The notes beneath the pieces are model-generated. The model saw nothing but the letters and a program-made list of their open reading frames with translations, searched no databases and was not told where the DNA came from. This document shows, piece by piece, positions 56,933 through 64,000 of a DNA stretch of 64,000 nucleotides. Both the position numbers and the translations under genes were made by a program. Origin of the DNA: Mactra quadrangularis (taxonomy: Eukaryota > Mollusca > Bivalvia > Venerida > Mactridae). The DNA is taken from assembly GCA_025267735.1 (NCBI GenBank), contig CM046303.1, positions 30,914,380 to 30,978,379 of the forward strand, in the 5' to 3' direction. Position 1 is the stretch's first letter, and the number at the start of each line of letters is the position of its first letter.

Positions 56933-57013
56933 ACCAGTAGTATGCCTCACCCAGGAATTGAAGCAACGCTACGTCAGTAGACTTTGGCGCTACCCATTGA
57001 GCTAGCTGGATGG
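56933..57013 (-). mobile_element. Head fragment of SINE family A
   Basis: The minus strand reads agctagctcaatgggtagcg, ctactgacgtagcgttgc, then box B-like attcctgggtgaggcata, matching the tRNA-like head of 12244-12556. Confidence 0.65.
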
Positions 57014-58339
57014 ATGTTTCTATACATTAATGGAACAGTGAGTGAATGAAAAACAAACTACATGTACAATAAAAACAAACTCAATGATTAAAGTATAGAT
57101 TTATTTTACAAAAACAGAAAGGGGTAAAATAGATGTAGAAGACAGAGTGAATAAATGGACGGCAACAAGTAATAAAATTATCCTAAAACAGTGTGTCAAA
57201 ATATAACATATATTCTAACCAATATTAATAATAATATAACAAGTATAATAAAATCACAGACAGGTTGATCATTGTTTATATAACAATAAACTTTATAACA
57301 TGTTTTTATACATTGTATATATTATATGTATTATAAATCACAGACGATAAAGTGGCTGATTACCATGATCCAAGTTTTGTGAACATGGCACAGGGGTGTA
57401 GAATTTCAAGTTTTTTCCATATGTCCACGGACAAGTAAAATTTAAAAACCTACATGTTCAAATCAAAATGCGCATGTCAAAAGTTCAATACTCAATACAA
57501 ATATTGATTACAATATAGAATACCCACTAGATTGAAGTAATACCAAATAATTTATTATAAAATAGTTGACTATAACTCAATATAGTTCCACTTAGAAAGT
57601 TTTACGCCATGTTACATGTATGATGTAGTATTTTGTTTATGAACATCAGCTAAGATATCATCTGTGATCTATAATAATGCTATCACCAAACCTAATACAA
57701 TATTACTCGTCAAATACTGGACCATAAATACATTTGTTATACACACACTCATATATAAAATTAACATAGATTATAGCCTGAGGTACAAATATATTTTACA
57801 TGTTTTAGCCAATTTTTTGTTTATACATGTTCTCATAGTTTTATGCTAAATTCAAGTTCAATTTAATTTTCTATTTTTTTAGGAATTTCACTAAGGAAAG
57901 TTTGTCACAAATACAATAAAAAAACAAAGATGAAAATTGATTGAATATTATCCAACTGCAATAAAGTTTGACAAACAGAGCCAAGGACTTCCAAATTTAC
58001 AGAAATAATATGGAGAGTGGATATTCAAAATAGTAACATAGAACTCTCAAAATCATTAAAAATACTGAAAATAAAATTTTGGCTGAAACAAGGGCAACAG
58101 TATCATCCCTAGATAAAATTACGATAAAGGAGCTTACACAATGTTTATAAATTATAATTTATATTAATTATTATGTTAATTGCATAGCATCATATGCTGA
58201 TCTACATTAATGAAGTTATATAATATAAGAAAAAAACTTTCAAGAATGGAAATCATTCCAGTTTCAAGTGTTGCATTTTTTATGTTTTTTTTTCTTATGA
58301 TGAAGTAAAAATAACAAGTAAATCTGTGAGCTAATGCTC

Positions 58340-58570
58340 ACTAGTGATACCCCAGCAAAAATCTAAAAATATGCGACAAACAGGAAGTAGATGAGCAAGG
58401 AGCATGAAATCGCTTTACACCACATAGGACTATAGGATGAAGCAATATGCAAAGTTTTAGGCTGCTGCATGTTATGTTTGCTGAGAAAACTGCGACGGAA
58501 ATTTTGTAACGGACGGACGCACGGACAAGGGTAAAACAGTATACCCCCCTCTTCTTCGAAGTGGGGGTAT
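58340..58570 (-). mobile_element. MITE with ATACCCCCGC termini, minus copy
   Basis: The reverse complement matches 26581-26831 throughout, from atacccccacttcgaagaag to the gataccccagc/actagt end. The chance frames it carries are shared with the other copy. Confidence 0.87.
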
Positions 58571-60887
58571 AAAAAAGAATTGGATACACTAAACAAAGGC
58601 ATTAAAAGGTGGAAGCACACATGCAGTAAGGCAAAAAACCAGAGAAGTAACGACTACAATGGTCATTCAGTGATAATACACTAACTTCTAAAACAGTAAC
58701 TTTAACATATGTCCTAACATTTATACGTTAACAACAAATAATCACAGTTTTATAAAACCAGGGCTTACCAAAACTAAACTATCCTAATAGTATAAACAAT
58801 GTTGGCGTAACTATCATTTGACAAAATACAATTTATAATTAGATTAACAAAAATATATCCCAGTTTTGGTAATATAATTAGTATGCCTATAAAATCTAAA
58901 AGTGAAAAAACTAACATTGATGTACATGTAAATCTAAGTCATTGTTTGGCATTTTAAGTTTTTGGAAATTTCATATAAATCTTAAAAAAACTGTCAAATT
59001 CATAAAAAATATTCAATTTATTAAAACATTTGGCTGGATATGTTAAACTTACTAATGTAATGAACAAGGACGAATTTAATTTCGTTCATTGTCCTGATAC
59101 AATGCATATGCAAAAATTTAAGAAATTATGCAAATTGAAATAATTTTAAAAAATTCTTTTATTCTTGCTACATCCACATCACAGCAAAACTACTAAATGT
59201 AACATGTAATACTAGTAAAAATGAATTTTTGAATGTAATAAAAAGATCAGTATAATCAGTTTATTTCAAAACATTTTGAGACACAAAAACTGAATGTTAT
59301 AAAAACAAGTCTTTTCTGAATAATTGTTGAAAACACAAAAGTTGAATGTAGTAAAATCAGTTTATTCCATTCCATTGACAAAATATTCCAACATACTAGT
59401 ATAATGGTGATGCCTTGTGTCAAAGCAAGGACAAAGAGGAGTAAGGCTATTACTAGTAAAATAGATGTATTACCAAGACCTGCTAAATACATGTACATGT
59501 ATTTACTTTAGGATATAGAATGAATGAGGCACATTTAAAACAAGCACACAGACGAAACGTAGGAGATTGCACTAAAATGATTAGTCAACTGAAACAAAAT
59601 TAATTTATTAACATTTAAAAATGAGAACTATGCATAGCAAAAACAAAGTCCATACTCAGGGCTAGACATTAATTTTTAAACAAGATAGACTGGTTTGGCA
59701 ACCATCTCTGTTTTACTTGCCCAAACTAAATGTTTACTAGCAGTAACAGGTTGCCTGAACCCAAATATAGGATGTCAGGGGCAATTGGCTGAACTCTAAT
59801 ATTGAGCACTGATATTAAACAAACTACAAATACCAACTAGTTTTATATTTCTTGTGCTTAGTAGTCTTAGTTGGAAGTATTTCTACAGTTTAAGTCAACA
59901 ATAATTTCTAGATTATAGTACATTCAGATTACAAGAAAACAATAAATACCAGTACACTCTCCTATTAGCCAGTGTTAAATTTTACCCATTTCGAAAATGA
60001 GAGCAAATAACCAAGTTAGATGCCACCATCCTTCTACAACCTAGCAGACAATGTCTCATGAAATTATAATATCCAGCTTGAATTGAACGCATAGACGAGC
60101 AAAATGTTCTATTTGAAGAAAACTTCAGTTGGTCAGGATTACCACCAAACTGTTAATCTTAGCTGGCAAATCCATCTAGGGTTTATCAGAAAAATTGCAT
60201 TTACTACAGCTAGGAGTAAGAAGGATGGAAATTTGATGGATTTTCTGGTAAATCTTTCACAAACCTTTTTAAATAGATTTTTCATAAGCCATACTTATAT
60301 GAAATCAACAGTTGACTTGACGAAATGAAAGTTGCACATAAAAATGAGTAAACCATTGGTTTTGTTGTGGAAAGAAAAAAACAACAATCTTGCAATGAAG
60401 AAAACTATTCTAAATGAACAAAATGGTGTAAAAAGAAAAAATTATATACATAAAACACAAAATTTGTAAATATATATTTTTTTCTATTATAAATAATAAT
60501 AACAAATTAACTAAAAAATCAACTTTTAGTGAATAAAATAATAATACTTTGGACTATAAAAACCAGCTTCCTTAACACAGAACTTAGAATAGCAATATAT
60601 TTATTATTTATACTAAAGCAACACAGAACAGAGCAATTAAAGAATAGAACACAAAACGAAGCAACATTTTAACATAACAATTGACTGACTAATTGTTGTG
60701 CAAACACAAGATCACAGGCTATTAGTAAATGCTTACAAATGGTGTTTATAATACCCAGACATGAAATATAGTAAAAACAAAACATAACATAATTTAGACA
60801 GGTTCAAATATTACAAAACAGGAATGTATCAAAAAGGCACACCCTTAATACTGAGAGTTATTTCATAGTAATAAACAACTAACAGCA

Positions 60888-61440
60888 GCTATCCATGGGC
60901 AGCATGCTTAACTTTAAACCAATAATGTCTGTCCATGGGCAGAATGCTCGACTTTAGTCAATTTAATATCCATGGGCAGCATTACTGACATTAAAACAAT
61001 AAGGTCTATCCATGGGCAGCATGCTTGACTTCAAACCAATAAGGTCTGCCCATGAGCAGAATGCTCAACTTAAGACAATTAAGAGCTGTCCATGGGCAGC
61101 ATTACTGACTTTAAAATAATAAGGTTTATCCATGAGCAGTATGATTAACTTTAAACCAATAAGGTCTCTCCATGGGCAGAATGCTCAACATAAGACAATT
61201 AAGATCTGTCCTTGGATAGCATGCTTAACTTTAAACCAATAAGATATGTCTATTGGCGGAATGCTAACTTTAAACCAATAAGATAATGTCCATGGACAGC
61301 ATGCTTAACTTTAAACCAATAAGATCTGTCCATGGGCAGAATGCTTAACTTTTTGACAAAAGTTCAACAAGAGCTGTCAATGGGCAGCATGCTTTACTTT
61401 AGACAAAATCCCAATAAGAGCAGTCCACGAGTAGCAGGTT
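60888..61440 (+). repeat. 40-bp satellite (CCATGGGCAGCATGCT)
   Basis: About 13 units of tccatgggcagcatgcttaa followed by ctttaaaccaataaggtctg, 39-41 bp each, alternating cagcatgct and cagaatgct variants. The last unit (caacaagagctgtcaatggg) resembles the interspersed repeat at 63739. Confidence 0.88.
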
Positions 61441-62041
61441 CAACTTTTCAAAACAATTGTTGCATCTACGAAACAATTTTTAACTTGGTAACACAATTAT
61501 AAGTATAAAAAAGTTCTATAATTATATCTTGGAACATAGACTTCATCAATTTACCAATGCTCAAGGTTTCCATTGAATTTAAGTGATAGTTAATGTGTAT
61601 GCATTGATATCTACAACAGAAGCATACACCATTGACAAGTCTATAAAAGGTTCACAATTCTTTTGAAAAGTTGAGCTAAATACTCATTGGATTTAAAAAA
61701 AACCAAGGGTGATGTTACAAATCAGCACCTGTATTTTATAGTGAGCTATATAAAACAGTACCACTTTTAATATACTAGCAGTACTTCACATAGACAAATG
61801 TACAAACTTACATGTCAGTAACTATATAATGAATAAAGTAATAATAAAGCACTCTTTTGTCTTTTACCAAGATTTTATACACTTGTCATTATTGTCATTA
61901 ATTCTATCTATTCCTCATGTATACATGAACAAAACATAATTTAGAAAATAGTTTGCTTCAAAGTTATTGCTTTCATCATTTCCTCCCATAATGCAATGCT
62001 ATCCTCAAAGTGAGGCATTTTTACTACAGGTACATCCAAAT

Positions 62042-62350
62042 TCAATTGCTAGCAGCATCAGCAGACGGCATTTCCAACTGAATGCTTTGTTCTGTGGCTG
62101 GAGCTTCTCCTTGTTCTGGGGTAACAAAACCTTCAGCAGGCTGAGGAGGAGGAGCAACCTCTGAGTCATTTGTCTGTCTAACCTTAGCTGATACTGGTCT
62201 AGAGTCTTGTCTTAGACCAGAAGATGAAGGCCTAGGTGAAGGAGGTGTTCTTGCAGACATTGGTCTATTTCGTTGCTGGGTAACCATTTGTGATTGAGGA
62301 GGTTTTGGTCGTAGTTGAGGGTTTGGGCTTGTTGATCTCACATTCATACT
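62042..62350 (-). CDS. Unidentified minus-strand gene, last exon
   Basis: Read on the minus strand after acceptor gtttttgtag, it encodes SMNVRSTSPNPQLRPKPPQS, RNRPMSARTPPSPRPSSSGL and ends EMPSADAASN with TGA at 62044-62042. The sequence is Pro/Ser/Arg-rich and probably disordered, with SAR and PVSAK motifs of the kind often phosphorylated. I do not recognise the family. Phase 0 joins it to the exon at 63014-63137. It is convergent with the WD40 gene. Confidence 0.75.
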   Translation of the reverse strand, partial: SMNVRSTSPNPQLRPKPPQSQMVTQQRNRPMSARTPPSPRPSSSGLRQDSRPVSAKVRQTNDSEVAPPPQPAEGFVTPEQGEAPATEQSIQLEMPSADAASN

Positions 62351-62744
62351 CTACAAAAACATACATAGGGAAAAACTTTTAAAATTGAAATGGTTTTATT
62401 CACAAATTAATACATACAATTTAATATGACAATAAAAATTCTAGTAATTTCACAGTCATAATTCACTTCCAGATACCATTCTTAAATGATTCCTTATATT
62501 CAAGAAATATATTTGTTTAAAACACAAAAGAAATCTCAGCCATAATAATGTAGAAGCTTATAAGAACAAGGTAAGCAATTCTACATAGGTTCTAAGAAAA
62601 TGCATCCCTAGATCATCCAAGACTGGCATTATATTCATATACTGCCTAAATTAGTGACCATCAGTATAGCGTTGTTGCAGTGAATGTAAGTAAAAATGAT
62701 ACTAGGGTTTAACCCTATTAGTAAACACAAATTATGGTATTTTA

Positions 62745-62985
62745 TAGAAGCCAGTTGACTTAACCTAGTTTTCCTGGACCTTTGTCTATAACCAGTTCTC
62801 ACCTACCCCACCAAAAGGCCAAAAACTTCTCCCTATATGAGTACCATATTAATGGAGGAAAATTATATTCAATTTTTCATGGATGGTACAGAATAGTCAA
62901 AGTGAAGCTGGAAACAGTGACCCCTTCAGGATTCTAGCTTCAAAATTCTGAGTGTAGCCTACTGCACCCTTAGCCTGGGTTCATA
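62745..62985 (-). mobile_element. SINE, family B
   Basis: ttgacttaacctagttttcc, tggacctttgtctataacca and tattaatggaggaaaatt parallel 12995-13288 in the same orientation, with a decayed tRNA head. It lies between the two exons of the minus-strand gene. Confidence 0.75.
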
Positions 62986-63013
62986 TTATAAAAACAAGAA
63001 GAAATTTACTAAC

Positions 63014-63137
63014 CATAGCATTATTATTATTTTGTCCAAGTGTAGAAGGGAATCTAGCTTCTAATTTCTGTGTATTACGTCCTTCATTGCGTCCTCTATA
63101 AATATGTCCATCAGCTCCTTGTATATCTATCTCTTCT
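63014..63137 (-). CDS. Unidentified minus-strand gene, penultimate exon
   Basis: Bounded on the minus strand by ttaattttacag and gttagt. It reads EEIDIQGADGHIYRGRNEGR and NTQKLEARFPSTLGQNNNNA plus Met, then continues in phase with 62350. It starts one base into a codon. The remaining exons lie beyond the window or are not recognisable here. Confidence 0.72.
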
Positions 63138-63508
63138 CTGTAAAATTAACATACATACATTACTATACAAGAGTTAGTACAAAAACAATGAGTACATTTT
63201 ACAATTATTACTTAAGGTTACAAAAAATAACCATTATTCAATGGATTTCCCACACCTGAAATTTCGAAAAAGGAAAAAAATATTACATGTTTTTGGAATC
63301 AAGCTGGCTGATAAAAAACCCAAACCATTAAAGTTGACTTTTAAGGTTTTTTAGCTTGTTCTGTCAAACTTATAAAAGAAAGACAACCTAAGTAAAAACA
63401 GGAAGAATATAAAATTATTCAGAAATGTATCTTTATTTGTATTTGTATTTATACTATAAATTTAAAAATAAATCTCCATATAATTAGGTGATAGATATTA
63501 ATTTAACT

Positions 63509-63590
63509 TGACCAATGGCTTAGTGGATGGAGACAGAAAATTGTAAAAGGAGCATCTCATGTTCAAATCCTGATTCTGATACAGAACAGA
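63509..63590 (+). repeat. tRNA-like SINE head (weak)
   Basis: gaccaatggcttagtggatg (box A-like) followed by catgttcaaatcctgattct (box B-like). The body is not recognised. Confidence 0.4.
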
Positions 63591-63734
63591 TGAATTTTTC
63601 ATAGGAATGAATACTTTGAAAGTGTCCCACAACATCACGGATTTACATGTTTTCACCATAAAAGGATTAGTTCAAAATTTAAGTACAAAAGCATACCATA
63701 TCATGGTTAGAAAATTGATTCATATTACAATTAT

Positions 63735-64000
63735 AAGATACAACAAGAGCTGTCAGAGGAGACAGCATGCTCAACTAAGTAAGTATTTGTCACAGGAGAT
63801 GTGGTTGATGATAAGAAACATACATATTTTAAAATTTGAAAATATAACCTTAACAAAAGTAAAAAAAATTTAAAAAAATTTATAGAAAATTTTAAGTTCA
63901 TAGGAGACAATTTTGAAAAAAAAATGTATTTGGAGTAATGAACCTTGTCACATGAGATGAGGTTGATAATAAGGAATATATATTTAAAGTTTGAAGTCAA
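63735..64000 (+). repeat. Interspersed repeat (ACAAGAGCTGTC family)
   Basis: caacaagagctgtcagagg followed by agacagcatgctcaacta. Two copies of a cacaKgagatgWggttgataa-type phrase follow (63790 and 63950). The first words match the edge of the satellite at 61365-61400. Confidence 0.6.

Larger units (their letters stand above)
52195..57050. other. Intergenic region after the WD40 gene
   Basis: 3' untranslated sequence, then AT-rich DNA without a supported gene. It contains the 3' end of a family B SINE (52676-52775), two small inverted-repeat elements, a block with recurring ggtcaatactggt words (54960-55210), and a minus-strand head of SINE family A (56933-57013). Confidence 0.5.
57051..62041. 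other. Intergenic or 3' untranslated region of the minus-strand gene
   Basis: AT-rich with no supported gene. Holds an ATACCCCC MITE (58340-58570) and a 40-bp satellite (60888-61440). The part nearest 62041 is probably the 3' untranslated region of the minus-strand gene, but its end is not determined. Confidence 0.5.

Overview
The window looks like nuclear DNA of a lophotrochozoan animal, most likely a bivalve mollusc (mussel-like). The support is very AT-rich non-coding sequence, long introns with GT-AG boundaries, several tRNA-derived SINE families, many small inverted-repeat elements that I associate from memory with bivalve genomes, and a DIRS/Ngaro-type tyrosine-recombinase retrotransposon. 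There are no bacterial operons, rRNA genes or CRISPR arrays.

Layout. Positions 1-1208 are non-coding, apart from an unrecognised coding-like segment at 348-623. A nearly complete YR retrotransposon fills 1209-5887. It has split direct repeats in the order A1, ORFs, B1, A2, B2, a gag-like ORF with a zinc knuckle, RT-RNase H, and a tyrosine recombinase broken by one in-frame stop. Positions 5888-11696 are non-coding with one MITE fragment.

The main host gene runs on the + strand from 11697 to 52194. I assembled 21 coding exons with matching splice phases. They encode a protein of about 1142 aa with an EF-hand and two WD40 blocks (WDR49/WDR64/WDY-like). Four further in-frame microexons (21, 33, 36 and 33 nt) are candidates. 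The introns hold most of the repeats: SINEs with clear target-site duplications, hairpin MITEs, a 3.2-kb fold-back element with nested insertions (31205-34377), a 5'-truncated LINE inserted into a SINE (37445-40455), and minisatellites close upstream of exons. The most striking minisatellite (42612-43743) has a unit that contains the 3' splice site and the first 16 nt of exon 18, repeated about 27 times.

From 52195 to about 62041 lies the gap between two convergent genes, filled with MITEs, SINE fragments and a 40-bp satellite. The last two exons of an unidentified minus-strand gene (Pro/Ser/Arg-rich C-terminus) lie at 62042-62350 and 63014-63137. That gene continues beyond the window. The exon assembly was done by eye from splice signals and phase, and no expression data were available.
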